DNA from: Methanomassiliicoccales archaeon | GTDB lineage: Archaea; Thermoplasmatota; Thermoplasmata; Methanomassiliicoccales; UBA472 | Reading direction: 5' to 3' | DNA length: 36,715 nucleotides | NCBI GenBank assembly: GCA_016926075.1 | Contig: JAFGPG010000042.1 | Location: forward strand, 1-36,715 | Shown here: positions 1 through 9,231 of the stretch, piece by piece | Numbering within the stretch: the first letter of the stretch is position 1 | How the letters are laid out: each line of letters opens with the position of its first letter | The notes under the pieces: generated by a model | Databases searched by the model: none | Told to the model about the DNA's origin: nothing | The model's input: only the letters and a program-made list of their open reading frames with translations | Made by a program: the position numbers and the translations under genes

Positions 1-671
1 ACCAACAGCCCCAGCTGCATGAGCATGCCGTAGATGTTACGGCCGAACTCGTCGCATTTCTCGATGTCGAGCGGCTTGCACTCCTGGGCCTTAGGATGGT
101 ATCCCATGGGGTCCACCGGCACAACGATCGGCTTGCCCAGGAAATCCTCCAGGCGCAGTGCGGCGTCGATCATGGCCCCCATCCCCGTCTCGTACATCTG
201 AATGGTGCGGCGGGAGACCCCCGCCACCTCGGCCAGGGTTCCCAGGGAGACCCCCCGTTCCTCGCGCAGGCGGTGCAGAAGGGAGCTGTCCAGACGGACG
301 TAGAGGCCGCCAGGGGCGGCGAAGATGAAGGGCGGCTCGTCCTCCATGAGGAGGTCCTTCAGGGTGGAATAGGAGACGATGGGGATGTCGAAGCGGGAGT
401 ACACGATTCCCTGCTCCAGCTCTCCCGAGCCGGAGCGCTCCCCGATCAGCATGACCGAGCCTTCCAACGCCTCGGCCAGAACCTTGAGCTCTTCAGCGTT
501 CTCCTTGGAGAAGGCGTCGATGTTGGTGAGCACCTTCACCAGCAGCAGGCTCTGGTCCCTGCGGGCCACGATATCGAAGGCTATGCTCCTCAGCCTCAGG
601 GGCAAGGAGGCCTTGAACCCCGAACGGAGCAGCAGCTCCCGCACTGACCTGATGAGCTCATCGCGCTGCAC
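1..671 (-). CDS. Predicted HTH (XRE-like) transcriptional regulator, COG1395-type; 3' end runs off the left edge
   Basis: Reverse-strand reading from GTG at 671: VQRDELIRSVRELLLRSGFKASLPLRLRSIAFDIVARRDQSLLLVKVLTNIDAFSKENAEELKVLAEALEG...LHRLREERGVSLGTLAEVAGVSRRTIQMYETGMGAMIDAALRLEDFLG. Contains an HTH. Open to the window edge, so absent from the ORF track. Confidence 0.8.
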   Translation of the reverse strand, partial: MQRDELIRSVRELLLRSGFKASLPLRLRSIAFDIVARRDQSLLLVKVLTNIDAFSKENAEELKVLAEALEGSVMLIGERSGSGELEQGIVYSRFDIPIVSYSTLKDLLMEDEPPFIFAAPGGLYVRLDSSLLHRLREERGVSLGTLAEVAGVSRRTIQMYETGMGAMIDAALRLEDFLGKPIVVPVDPMGYHPKAQECKPLDIEKCDEFGRNIYGMLMQLGLL

Positions 672-735
672 GGGTGTTATTCGCTATAACTTCTATATAG
701 CATTTGTTAAGAGGGAAGAAGAGGGCCAGGCCTCT

Positions 736-1245
736 TCAGCCTATGTCGATCCGCCGTCCCTTCGGGGTCTCCGGGGCCCGGTCCATGACCACGGTCAGCA
801 CCCCGTTCCGGTACTCCGCGGAGGCGCTCTCGGAGAGCACGTCGCAAGGCAGGTCCAGACGCTTGCAGAACTTCTTACGCTCGGTGTCCACCGATATGTT
901 CAGATACCGATCCTCCGCCCTCAGGTCGATGTCCTCCTTCTCCACGCCCGGCAGCTCCACGGTCACCCGCACCTTGTCCCCCTCCTCCACCACGTCCGTC
1001 AGAGGTTCGCGGCAGCTCAGGTCGGTCGGTGCCTGGCCCAGGCGGGGCACGTTCCCGAACTCCTGTACCACCGGTCGACCATCGGCCCCGGTGCGCATGG
1101 AGAACCCGTACACCAACGGGTCGGCGCTGGTGCCGCTAAGGGCCATCTCCATCAGGCGGTCCATGCGCTCCCGCATGGCCTCGAACTCATCATCGAAGGA
1201 ATGGAACATCTCGTCCCAGTCATCGTCGCGCTTCTTTCTCCTCAT
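736..1245 (-). CDS. Hsp20/alpha-crystallin family small heat shock protein
   Basis: Alpha-crystallin core: DKVRVTVELPGVEKEDIDLRAEDRYLNISVDTERKKF...AEYRNGVLTVVMDRA. Confidence 0.88.
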   Translation of the reverse strand: MRRKKRDDDWDEMFHSFDDEFEAMRERMDRLMEMALSGTSADPLVYGFSMRTGADGRPVVQEFGNVPRLGQAPTDLSCREPLTDVVEEGDKVRVTVELPGVEKEDIDLRAEDRYLNISVDTERKKFCKRLDLPCDVLSESASAEYRNGVLTVVMDRAPETPKGRRIDIG

Positions 1246-1249
1246 CTCC

Positions 1250-3442
1250 TCACCTCACATACTCGAAATCCTTGGCTATCTTCTGGAATTTGCTCAGCTC
1301 CTGAAGGGAGATAGGGCGGTGCTTCTCCACCGCGTCCATCACATGCTTCATGCGCACCTGTGTTCCCTTCATCCCTTCGACGTCCTCACCCTTGCCGGAG
1401 GCCACCGCCTCCCTTATGGCGCTCATCACAGCCTCGTTGGCGATGGCCGCCAGGTCGGCCCCGGTATAGCCGTCCGTCTTGTGCGCCACCTCACCCAGGT
1501 CCACGTCCTCGGCCAGGGGCTTGCGCTGGAAATGGACCCGTAGAATGGCCTTCCTGGTCTCCAGGTCGGGTGCGCTCACCTGTATCAGGCGGTCGAAACG
1601 ACCGGGGCGCAGCAGCGCCGGATCGATGATGTCCGGGCGGTTGGTGGCGGCGATGACCACCACGTTGTGCAGCGACTCCAGACCGTCCAGCTCCGTCAGC
1701 AGCTGGGAGATGACCCGCTCGGTCACATGCGAGTCCGAGTCCCCTCCGCGCACGGGGGCGATGGAATCGATCTCGTCCATGAATATTATGCAGGGGGAGG
1801 CCTGGCGGGCCTTGCGGAACGTCTCGCGCACCGCCTTCTCGCTCTCACCCACCCACTTGCTGAGGAACTCCGGCCCCTTGATGCTGATGAAGTTGCTCTC
1901 CGATTCCGTCGCCACCGCCTTGGCCAGCATGGTCTTGCCCGTGCCCGGCGGTCCGTACAGCAACACGCCCTTGGGCGGCTCCGCGTTCATGTGCTCGAAC
2001 AGGTCAGCGTACTTCAGGGGCCATTCCACCGATTCCTTGAGCTCGGACTTGACCTCTTCCAGTCCACCGATGTCATCCCAGTGCAAATTCGGCGACTCGA
2101 TGAGCACCTCGCGCATGCTGGAGGGGGACATCTCCCGCAGGGCGGCGAAGAAATCGTCCTTCTGCACGTTGATACGGTTGAGCACCTCGGCCGGGATACT
2201 GTCCGCCTCCAGGTCCAGGTCCGGCAATATGCGGCGCAGGGAGTGCATGGCCGCCTCCTTGCACAGCGCGGCCAGGTCCGCCCCGGCATAACCGTGGGTG
2301 AGCTCTGCCAGCCTTTCCAGGTCTACGTCCTCGTCCAATGGCATTCCCCGCGTATGGATCTGCAGGATGTCCAGGCGCCCCTCTCGATTCGGTATGTTGA
2401 TCTCTATCTCCCGGTCGAAGCGCCCCGGGCGCCTCAGGGCAGGGTCCAGGGCGTTGGGACGGTTGGTGGCACCAATGACCACCACCTTCCCTCTGGCCTC
2501 CAGCCCGTCCATGAGCGCCAGGAGCTGCGCTACGATCCTCCTTTCCATCTCCCCGCTGACCTCGTCGCGCTTGGGGGCGATGGAGTCGATCTCATCGATG
2601 AAGATGATGGATGGAGCGTTCTCCTCGGCCTGTTTGAAGATCTCCCTCAACCGCTCCTCGCTCTCGCCGTAGAACTTGCTCATGATCTCCGGTCCGCCGA
2701 TGGATACGAAGTTGGCGCTGGTCTCCCCGGCCACCGCCTTCGCCAGCAGGGTCTTTCCGGTCCCCGGGGGGCCGTGCAGCAGCACGCCCTTAGGAGCCTC
2801 CACGCCCAAGCGCTCGAAGAGCTCCGGGTGACGGAGCGGGAGCTCGATCATCTCCCGCACCTTCTTCACTTCGTCGCCCAGCCCGCCTATGTCCTCGTAG
2901 GTGACCTTGGGTATACCGGTGGCCGCCTCCTTGGTGGGCTTGTCGCTGATCTTGATCTCCGTACCGCTGGTCAGCAGCACGGCCTCCGTACCGGGCTGGT
3001 GGGACATGACCACTAGGTCGATGCGGCGGCCCATGACGTTCAGCTCCACCACGTCCCCGCGCGAGAAGACCCGGCCTTCCATCATCTGGCCCAGGTACTC
3101 CTCCCCGCCCATGATGCGTAGCTCCTCCGTGGGGGCGAAGGCGATCTTCTGGGCCGGCTTCACGGTCACCTTCCTTATGGCCACCTTCTCGTCGATGCTG
3201 GTCTGGGCGTTGCGGCGTATGGTGCCGTCTATGCGTATAACACCGCGATTGGCATCCTCGTTATAGCCAGGCCACACCAACGCCACGGTCCTCTTCTTTC
3301 CCTCGATCTGCACCACATCGCCGGCGGTGAGCCCCAGGACCTCCATGACCGCGGGGTCCACCCTGGCGATGCCCCGTCCCGCATCCTTGGACTTGGCCTC
3401 GGCGACCTTCAATACCTTGTCTGACGAATTCATCTCTTCCAC
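1250..3442 (-). CDS. CDC48/VAT family AAA+ ATPase (two AAA domains)
   Basis: Two Walker A motifs ([34 protein letters not shown]), two Walker B motifs ([28 protein letters not shown]), and a Cdc48 N-domain. An internal ATG at 3433 is an alternative start. Confidence 0.97.
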   Translation of the reverse strand: MEEMNSSDKVLKVAEAKSKDAGRGIARVDPAVMEVLGLTAGDVVQIEGKKRTVALVWPGYNEDANRGVIRIDGTIRRNAQTSIDEKVAIRKVTVKPAQKIAFAPTEELRIMGGEEYLGQMMEGRVFSRGDVVELNVMGRRIDLVVMSHQPGTEAVLLTSGTEIKISDKPTKEAATGIPKVTYEDIGGLGDEVKKVREMIELPLRHPELFERLGVEAPKGVLLHGPPGTGKTLLAKAVAGETSANFVSIGGPEIMSKFYGESEERLREIFKQAEENAPSIIFIDEIDSIAPKRDEVSGEMERRIVAQLLALMDGLEARGKVVVIGATNRPNALDPALRRPGRFDREIEINIPNREGRLDILQIHTRGMPLDEDVDLERLAELTHGYAGADLAALCKEAAMHSLRRILPDLDLEADSIPAEVLNRINVQKDDFFAALREMSPSSMREVLIESPNLHWDDIGGLEEVKSELKESVEWPLKYADLFEHMNAEPPKGVLLYGPPGTGKTMLAKAVATESESNFISIKGPEFLSKWVGESEKAVRETFRKARQASPCIIFMDEIDSIAPVRGGDSDSHVTERVISQLLTELDGLESLHNVVVIAATNRPDIIDPALLRPGRFDRLIQVSAPDLETRKAILRVHFQRKPLAEDVDLGEVAHKTDGYTGADLAAIANEAVMSAIREAVASGKGEDVEGMKGTQVRMKHVMDAVEKHRPISLQELSKFQKIAKDFEYVR

Positions 3443-3466
3443 TCTATTGTTATTGAGGAGCGCTCT

Positions 3467-3946
3467 TCACTCCACATCGATACGGCTCTTCTTCTCCTCG
3501 CTCACCTGGATCTTGGGCAAGGCGATCTCCAGGACGCCGTTCTCCATCTTGGCCTTGACCTTCTCACGGTCAACGTTCTCCGGTAGGCGCACCTGCCGGA
3601 AGAAGCGCATGCTGCCCCTCTCCCTTCTCAGATAGCCCTCGTCCTTCTCCTCGACCTCGTGCTCCTTGCGCGCGGTGATCTGCAGCACGTCCCCTTCCAT
3701 CTCGATGGAGACGTCCTCCTTGCCCATGCCTGGCATCTCGGCCTGCACCACGTAGCGATCGTCCTCCTCCCTCAGGTCCAACATGGGCATCCTGGTGCCC
3801 TCCTTGGGGACCATGGTCCGCCCGGGGAACATGAACCCGGAACGAAGGTCACCGAACAGGCGCTCCATGTCCTCGAACATCGAGACCGGACTCCAGGTCC
3901 AGTAATGGGGCACTAGCTCTACGTTCTCCTTCTTCTTCTCCTTCAT
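3467..3946 (-). CDS. Hsp20/alpha-crystallin family small heat shock protein
   Basis: DLREEDDRYVVQAEMPGMGKEDVSIEMEGDVLQITARKEHE...RLPENVDREKVKAKMENGVLEIALPK. The start MKEKKKENVEL at 3946 has an upstream AGGAGGT; the ORF track start is 3970. Confidence 0.92.
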   Translation of the reverse strand: MKEKKKENVELVPHYWTWSPVSMFEDMERLFGDLRSGFMFPGRTMVPKEGTRMPMLDLREEDDRYVVQAEMPGMGKEDVSIEMEGDVLQITARKEHEVEEKDEGYLRRERGSMRFFRQVRLPENVDREKVKAKMENGVLEIALPKIQVSEEKKSRIDVE

Positions 3947-3972
3947 CTCCTGTACCTCCTGACATATCAACC

Positions 3973-4024
3973 AAGAGTTGTAAACTCTTAGTAATACACT
4001 ATAGTGTTTGTTCTTCTATATAAA
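3973..4024 (-). promoter_or_regulatory. hsp20-cdc48-hsp20 promoter with TATA box and two palindromes
   Basis: TATATAAA at 4017-4024 (TTTATATA on minus); ACACTATAGTGT at 3996-4007; AAGAGTT-GTA-AACTCTT at 3973-3989. Confidence 0.65.
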
Positions 4025-4026
4025 TC

Positions 4027-4332
4027 TTACCTTAATCTCCTTTCTATCTCCCGCTCCACCTTGGACGCCGTCTCGTTCAATCGACGGCCTAGGTCCTCCA
4101 TCTCCCTGCGGATGTTGGGACCGCCCTGCCTCAGCTCGTTCTCCAGACGCAGCAGGGCCTGCTCGGCCTCCTTCGCCCCCTTCCTGGCGTTCTCCGTGGC
4201 ATTCCGCAGGGCCTCCCTTCCCAGCCGGTCCATGTCCGAGGCCGCCGAGCGCATGGCCTGGTCCAGATCGGCGCCGATCCTCTTGATCTCCCGCAGATAT
4301 CTCTCCAGCTCACTGCCCTCCGATGTCGTCAT
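4027..4332 (-). CDS. Small coiled-coil protein of unknown function
   Basis: Helical, charged sequence MTTSEGSELERYLREIKRIGADLDQAMRSAASDMDRLGREAL... Its start overlaps the 3' end of the upstream HTH gene. Track start is 4374. Confidence 0.6.
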   Translation of the reverse strand: MTTSEGSELERYLREIKRIGADLDQAMRSAASDMDRLGREALRNATENARKGAKEAEQALLRLENELRQGGPNIRREMEDLGRRLNETASKVEREIERRLR

Positions 4333-4939
4333 CTCCCACCTCCAACGTTCCCAGTATTCCCTCCACCAGGTCATCGCGTAACCCCAACGCCTCGGCCAGC
4401 TCCTTCTTGTCCATCTCCGGGTGCAGAACGTACTCGTACACGATCTTGCGGCTGCGGTAATCCGGATAGGTGACCTCTACCACCTGCCCCGCCTCCTCCA
4501 GCAGGGCCTCCTTCTGGGCGATAAGCTGCGCCCGACGCCCCTTGAGGCCGTCCAGCTCACGATCGATGGCCTCTACTTCCTGGCGCAGGTCAAGCAGGCG
4601 ACGCCCGCCTTCCCCGACAGGCCTCTCCAGGAGACGCTCCTCTATAGGCCGGGTGACGATGTCGGTGTTGAACAGCCCAGGACCGATGTCCACAACGATG
4701 GTGAAGCCGGTGGTCGGGAAGTACCTGCGGCGGGAAGGACCTCGCTCGCTCTCCTCGGAGAAGGACCCTACCAGGTCCAGTTCCTCAAGCATGCGCAGGT
4801 GCTTCATGATGCCCTGCTGGCTGAGCCCCAGCTCCCGGGCCAGCTGCAGGGGGTAGTGCGGCTCACGCACCAGCGCCTCCAGTATGCGGCGGCGGGTGGG
4901 GTTCTCGATGACCGATAGCATTCTGTCAAGCTCGTCCAT
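4310..4939 (-). CDS. Winged-helix (ArsR/HTH_20-like) transcriptional regulator with C-terminal coiled coil; Phr-like architecture
   Basis: MDELDRMLSVIENPTRRRILEALVREPHYPLQLARELGLSQQGIMKHLRMLEELDLV, then wing and coiled coil. Adjacent to the hsp20/cdc48 genes. Confidence 0.85.
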   Translation of the reverse strand: MDELDRMLSVIENPTRRRILEALVREPHYPLQLARELGLSQQGIMKHLRMLEELDLVGSFSEESERGPSRRRYFPTTGFTIVVDIGPGLFNTDIVTRPIEERLLERPVGEGGRRLLDLRQEVEAIDRELDGLKGRRAQLIAQKEALLEEAGQVVEVTYPDYRSRKIVYEYVLHPEMDKKELAEALGLRDDLVEGILGTLEVGDDDIGGQ

Positions 4940-5041
4940 GTTCCACCAACTATGTAACTCAACGTATACATATTAACATTGTCAACATCTAGTATATATA
5001 TTTAGCCGCGCAAGGAAGCTTTAACTGCGAAACGTCGTTCC

Positions 5042-6091
5042 ATGGGCATGGCCGGCGAGCTGGTGGGCGATAGCGTCATCATCACGGACATGGCCGAGGG
5101 CAGCCAGGTCTACAACAAGGGCCATTATGGCTATCCCCTTCCGGGAGGGGGAGTGGAGCTCGACCTGCTGGAGGCGCTGTACCTTTTGGAGTGCGGCAAA
5201 CTGAGGGTGCAGGTCACCGGGAAGGACATGGACCACGCCTCTCTGTTCCGCCGGGCCGCCCGCTCCGTGGAGCGCCTGCCGGCCCTCTACCTCGTCTATA
5301 GGGACCTGCGTCACCGGGGGTACATCGTCAAGATGGACCAGGGCGATTTCGACCTCCGGGTCTATCCGCGCGGTGCCAACCCGCACAGCTCCCCGGCCAA
5401 GAACTGGGTGCTGGCCATATCCGAGCGGGACGCCTTCAACATCGCCGCACTGCTGGAGAAGAGTGAGACCTCCCTGCGCACGCGCAAGGACCTCCTGCTG
5501 GGCGTGGTGGACGAGGAGGGGGACATCACCTACTACACGGTGGAGGCCGTGGAGCCAAGAGGAATGACCGAGGAATCGGCCACCAATGCCGAGGGGGCGC
5601 TCATAGGCGACACGGTCATCGTGCTAGGGGAGGGGGCGGACCTCCTCTACGGCAACGGCTATTACGGAAAGAGGATCGGGCCGATGCTGCAGCTGTCCCT
5701 GCTGGAGACCGCCCACCTGATGGAGAAGGGCCGTCTGGAGGTGCGCTCCGTCCGCTCCGGACAGAGGCTGGGCAGGAAAGGGTTCCTATGCAAGGCACGG
5801 CGCTCACAGCCCGATTTCACGTTGCGCATGAGGGCCTACCAGGACCTGCGATCCCGGGGCATGGTGGTGAAGACCGGGTTCAAGTATGGCACGCACTTCC
5901 GGGTCTATGAGGGGGACCCATCCAAACATCACTCCCGTTACCTGGTGCATGTGGTGCCCGACGACTACTCCACGGTGTGGGCGGAGATCTCGCGGGCCGT
6001 GCGCCTGGCCCATGGGGTGAAGAAGGAGATACTCTTTGCCAGCTCGGGGGAAAGACTGCGCTACGTGAAGCTGACCAGGGTGCGCCCCTAG
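5042..6091 (+). CDS. endA: tRNA-splicing endonuclease (tandem-domain, archaeal alpha2-like type)
   Basis: Two repeated endonuclease units (MAGELVGDSVIITD...GHYGYPL and ALIGDTVIVLGE...GYYGKRI). C-terminal catalytic-like Tyr/His/Lys region: KYGTHFRVYEGDPSKHHSRYLVHVV...VKLTRV. Confidence 0.9.
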   Translation: MGMAGELVGDSVIITDMAEGSQVYNKGHYGYPLPGGGVELDLLEALYLLECGKLRVQVTGKDMDHASLFRRAARSVERLPALYLVYRDLRHRGYIVKMDQGDFDLRVYPRGANPHSSPAKNWVLAISERDAFNIAALLEKSETSLRTRKDLLLGVVDEEGDITYYTVEAVEPRGMTEESATNAEGALIGDTVIVLGEGADLLYGNGYYGKRIGPMLQLSLLETAHLMEKGRLEVRSVRSGQRLGRKGFLCKARRSQPDFTLRMRAYQDLRSRGMVVKTGFKYGTHFRVYEGDPSKHHSRYLVHVVPDDYSTVWAEISRAVRLAHGVKKEILFASSGERLRYVKLTRVRP

Positions 6092-7023
6092 GCCGGGGAC
6101 GCGCTGTTCTGGTAAAGCCCCTCTCGCACCTTGCGGGCCCCAGCCACATCCTCCGGGTCCATCTGCTGGGCGGCGTCCAGCAGCTTCTCCGCCTCATCTA
6201 CGAGACCCTTGTTGGCCATGACCACGGCCATCTTGACCATGAAGTTGGTGCGCTTACGGTCGAACTGGGTGTAATGGATGGCGGTCCGGAAGGCCTCGAT
6301 GGCCTCCTCCAACCGGCCTATCTTTAGCAGACCCTCGCCCAATCGGGCGTAGCGCGCGGAGCGGGTCTCCGGAGCGGCATCGCCCATCTCCGCGGTCTTG
6401 CGTAAGGTGTCAACCATGTCGATGAGGGAGGTGGGCACTTCCAGTCTCATGCCGCAATTGCTGCACACCTGCTCATCCTCCTTGATCTCCGTGCCGCACT
6501 CGGCGCAGAAACGGGGGAGCCGGGTCCCGCAGTCCGGGCACAGTATCCAGCCCGCCTCCACCTCTGCTGAGCACTTGGGGCACTTGGCCACGGTCTTCAC
6601 CGAGGCCTGGGAGAAGCGCCTGGTGGTGGCCTGTATCTCCTCCTCCGTGGGCATGAAGGCCTGACGGTTGATGTAGATGATGAGCAGCGTGCCTCCCTCT
6701 ATTCCCAGGGCGACCAGGTTGAGGACGAGCATCACGTCCCTCATCGATAACAGAATGACCAGACGCAGCAGCATGGCCACCGCCAGGGTCTTCACGATGC
6801 CCGGCCATTCCCCCACCTGCGCCCCGCCGATGGCCCGGAACAGGGAGACCTCCCATATACCGACCATGGTGAACAATAACAGGAAGATGATGCCCGTGAT
6901 GGTCCCCAGAGATCGGTAGGCGAAGATGCCCATGAAAGGGGAGATGCACAGCATGATACCGGCGAAGATCACGCCTATCGATGGCAACATCAGGATCGGC
7001 TTATTTACCTTCAAACAGCACAC
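6088..7023 (-). CDS. Membrane protein with double zinc-ribbon and TPR-like C-terminus
   Basis: N-terminal hydrophobic helices, then CPKCSAEVEAGWILCPDCGTRLPRFCAECGTEIKEDEQVCSNCGMRLEVP, then TPR-like repeats (AIEAFRTAIHYTQFDRKRTNFMVKMAVVMANKGLVDEAEKLLDAA). Confidence 0.75.
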   Translation of the reverse strand: MCCLKVNKPILMLPSIGVIFAGIMLCISPFMGIFAYRSLGTITGIIFLLLFTMVGIWEVSLFRAIGGAQVGEWPGIVKTLAVAMLLRLVILLSMRDVMLVLNLVALGIEGGTLLIIYINRQAFMPTEEEIQATTRRFSQASVKTVAKCPKCSAEVEAGWILCPDCGTRLPRFCAECGTEIKEDEQVCSNCGMRLEVPTSLIDMVDTLRKTAEMGDAAPETRSARYARLGEGLLKIGRLEEAIEAFRTAIHYTQFDRKRTNFMVKMAVVMANKGLVDEAEKLLDAAQQMDPEDVAGARKVREGLYQNSASPA

Positions 7024-7080
7024 CTCTATGGGTTCCCAGCGCTATCCTTTACATGGTTCGGGGGATAAGAGGTTTGCGGG

Positions 7081-8013
7081 TCAGAGCTGGATCTCGATGC
7101 CCAGCTTGTCCGTCAGCTCCTTATAGCGGTTGCGTATGGTGACCTCGGTCACCCCGGCGATGTCCGCCACCTCCCGCTGGGTGCGTCGCTCGTTGCACAA
7201 TATGCTGGCGATATAGATGGCCGCCGCGGCGACCCCCGTCGGGCCGCGCCCCGAGGTCAGCTCCTTCTTGTTGGCGTCCTTCAGGATGTCCGCGGCCTTG
7301 GCCTGCACCTCCCCGCTGAGCTTCAGCTCGGAGCAGAACCTCTGAACGTAGTCCTGAGGCTTGGTGGGCATGAGCTTCAGGGAGAGCTCGCGGGTCATGA
7401 AGCGGTAGGTGCGCCCGATCTCCTTGCGCCCCACGCGACTGGAGGAGGCCACCTCGTCCAGCGTCCTTGGTACGTTGCACTGTCGGCAGGCGGCGTAGAG
7501 CGATGCGGCCACCACCCCCTCGATGCTCCTGCCCCTTATGAGGTTCTTGTTGACCGCCTTGCGGTAGACCATGGCCGCCGTCTCCCGCACGTTGCGAGGA
7601 AGCCCCATGGCCGAGGCCATGCGGTCCAGTTCGCTCAACGCAAAGGCCAGGTTCCTCTCGGTGGCATTGGAGACCCGAATGCGCCGCTGCCATTTGCGCA
7701 ATCGGTAGAGCTGGGCACGGTTACGGGTAGGAATGCTCTTCCCGTAAGAGTCCTTGTTCTTCCAGGAGATCTCGGTGGACAGTCCCTTGTCGTGGATGGT
7801 ATAGGTCATGGGCGCTCCGGTCCTGGCCCTCTTCTCGCCCTGCTCCACGTCGAAGGCCCTCCACTCAGGGCCCAGGTCTATGAACTGGTCGTCGATCACC
7901 AATCCGCACTCTTCGCAGATCAGCTCGCCCCGTTCATAGTCCCTTACCAGATGCGCGCTATTGCACTCCGGGCACCTGGTTATCTCCTCTGCCCCTTCCT
8001 TTTGTTTTGCCAT
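7081..8013 (-). CDS. tfb: Transcription initiation factor IIB (TFB)
   Basis: N-terminal zinc ribbon [29 protein letters not shown] and two cyclin-like repeats. Start at MAKQKEG (8013); the track ORF begins at 8085. Confidence 0.97.
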   Translation of the reverse strand: MAKQKEGAEEITRCPECNSAHLVRDYERGELICEECGLVIDDQFIDLGPEWRAFDVEQGEKRARTGAPMTYTIHDKGLSTEISWKNKDSYGKSIPTRNRAQLYRLRKWQRRIRVSNATERNLAFALSELDRMASAMGLPRNVRETAAMVYRKAVNKNLIRGRSIEGVVAASLYAACRQCNVPRTLDEVASSSRVGRKEIGRTYRFMTRELSLKLMPTKPQDYVQRFCSELKLSGEVQAKAADILKDANKKELTSGRGPTGVAAAAIYIASILCNERRTQREVADIAGVTEVTIRNRYKELTDKLGIEIQL

Positions 8014-8248
8014 GGTCATCGACCCCATCAATATACACCTGCCTCCCAGCGGCGGAGAGCATGCTGGTGTCCCCGGTAGGTTCAACGGTCACATAAGGTG
8101 AACTCACTGGTCCGAAAACCCGGACGATACGTCCCACGGTCCTCTTGCGGTTGTCCCAGACCTTGGCGCGAAGCTTGGGGGTAAGCACGGCGCGGACCAC
8201 CAGTTTGCCGTCCACGGTCACTTCCTGCACGTTCCCCAGAAATCGCAT
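7958..8248 (-). CDS. gar1: H/ACA snoRNP protein Gar1-like
   Basis: [57 protein letters not shown]... with a short RG-rich tail. The gar1-tfb pairing is a conserved archaeal arrangement. Confidence 0.85.
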   Translation of the reverse strand: MRFLGNVQEVTVDGKLVVRAVLTPKLRAKVWDNRKRTVGRIVRVFGPVSSPYVTVEPTGDTSMLSAAGRQVYIDGVDDHGKTKGRGRGDNQVPGVQ

Positions 8249-8468
8249 GGTTCACCATGTTCACCGTTCGTTAACCGGTGTTGAGATAGAGGATTATGAA
8301 TCTAGTATAAGAACATTACGCAAATGTATATTTAATTTGAGCCTCCGGACATTTAACCTTTGCTGATTGCGCTCTCCATTGGACATATTTAACATTATCA
8401 TGCGCCCGGCCATCTACCGTACCTATCTCGGCGCACACTTTTATGTCAGAGCACGCTTTGTACCGGAC

Positions 8469-9227
8469 GTGCACATCCCCGAGAGCCACCCGAGGCATCG
8501 TTCGCTGGTCACCAGGGAACGCATGGCCCAACTGACCGAGGAGGGCCTGGTCTCCGTCACCGGCCTCATCGCCCATGGCCGAGGGGAGGCCTTCGATTAC
8601 CTCCTGGGGGAGAGGACCGTTCCGGAAGCGGAGACCGCGGAGAGGGCCGCCGCAGCCCTCCTTTCCCTGGCCCGCAGGCCGGTCATCACCGTCAATGGCA
8701 ACGCCGCCGCCCTGGCCGCCCGAGAGCTGGGGGAGCTGTCCCGGGCTTGCGGAGCGACCCTGGAGGTGAACCTCTTCCATCGCGAAGACCGACGAATGGA
8801 GAAGGTCTGCGACTTCCTGGAAAGGGAGACCGGGGAGAAGGTCCTGGGCCGTCGACAGGACGGGTTGCTAGAGGGCATCTCTTCCGATCGGGCCAGATGC
8901 ACCAAGGAAGGACTGTTGGCCGCGGACGTGGTGCTCATACCCCTGGAGGACGGGGACCGGGCGGAGGCCATGGTGAAGGCCGGGAAGGACGTCATATCCA
9001 TCGACCTCAACCCCCTCTCCCGCACCAGTCGGGCGGCCACCGTGGCTGTGGTGGACGAGCTGACCAGGGCGGTTCCCAACATGACCGCCCAGGCCCGAGG
9101 GCTCGTACAGAGGCCGGAGGAGGCCAGGGACATCCTGGACCGCTTCGACAACCGTCGGAACCTGGAGGCGATCCTGGAACGCATATGCAAGGGGCTGACC
9201 GGCCAGGCTTCGACCGACACGAGATGA
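8469..9227 (+). CDS. 4-phosphopantoate--beta-alanine ligase (archaeal phosphopantothenate synthetase, COG1701)
   Basis: VHIPESHPRHRSLVTRERMAQLTEEGLVSVTGLIAHGRGEAFDYLLGERT... ITVNGNAAALA. Conserved start is probably GTG 8469 rather than track start 8367. Confidence 0.88.
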   Translation: MHIPESHPRHRSLVTRERMAQLTEEGLVSVTGLIAHGRGEAFDYLLGERTVPEAETAERAAAALLSLARRPVITVNGNAAALAARELGELSRACGATLEVNLFHREDRRMEKVCDFLERETGEKVLGRRQDGLLEGISSDRARCTKEGLLAADVVLIPLEDGDRAEAMVKAGKDVISIDLNPLSRTSRAATVAVVDELTRAVPNMTAQARGLVQRPEEARDILDRFDNRRNLEAILERICKGLTGQASTDTR

Positions 9228-9231
9228 TCAT

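Noticed and set aside
1667-3016. 449-aa + strand ORF antisense to cdc48
   Set aside because: Antisense mirror of a highly conserved gene; no recognisable domain.
736-3946. Two Hsp20 genes flanking cdc48 as a recent tandem duplication
   Set aside because: The two Hsp20 proteins are quite divergent in sequence, so no recent duplication can be claimed.
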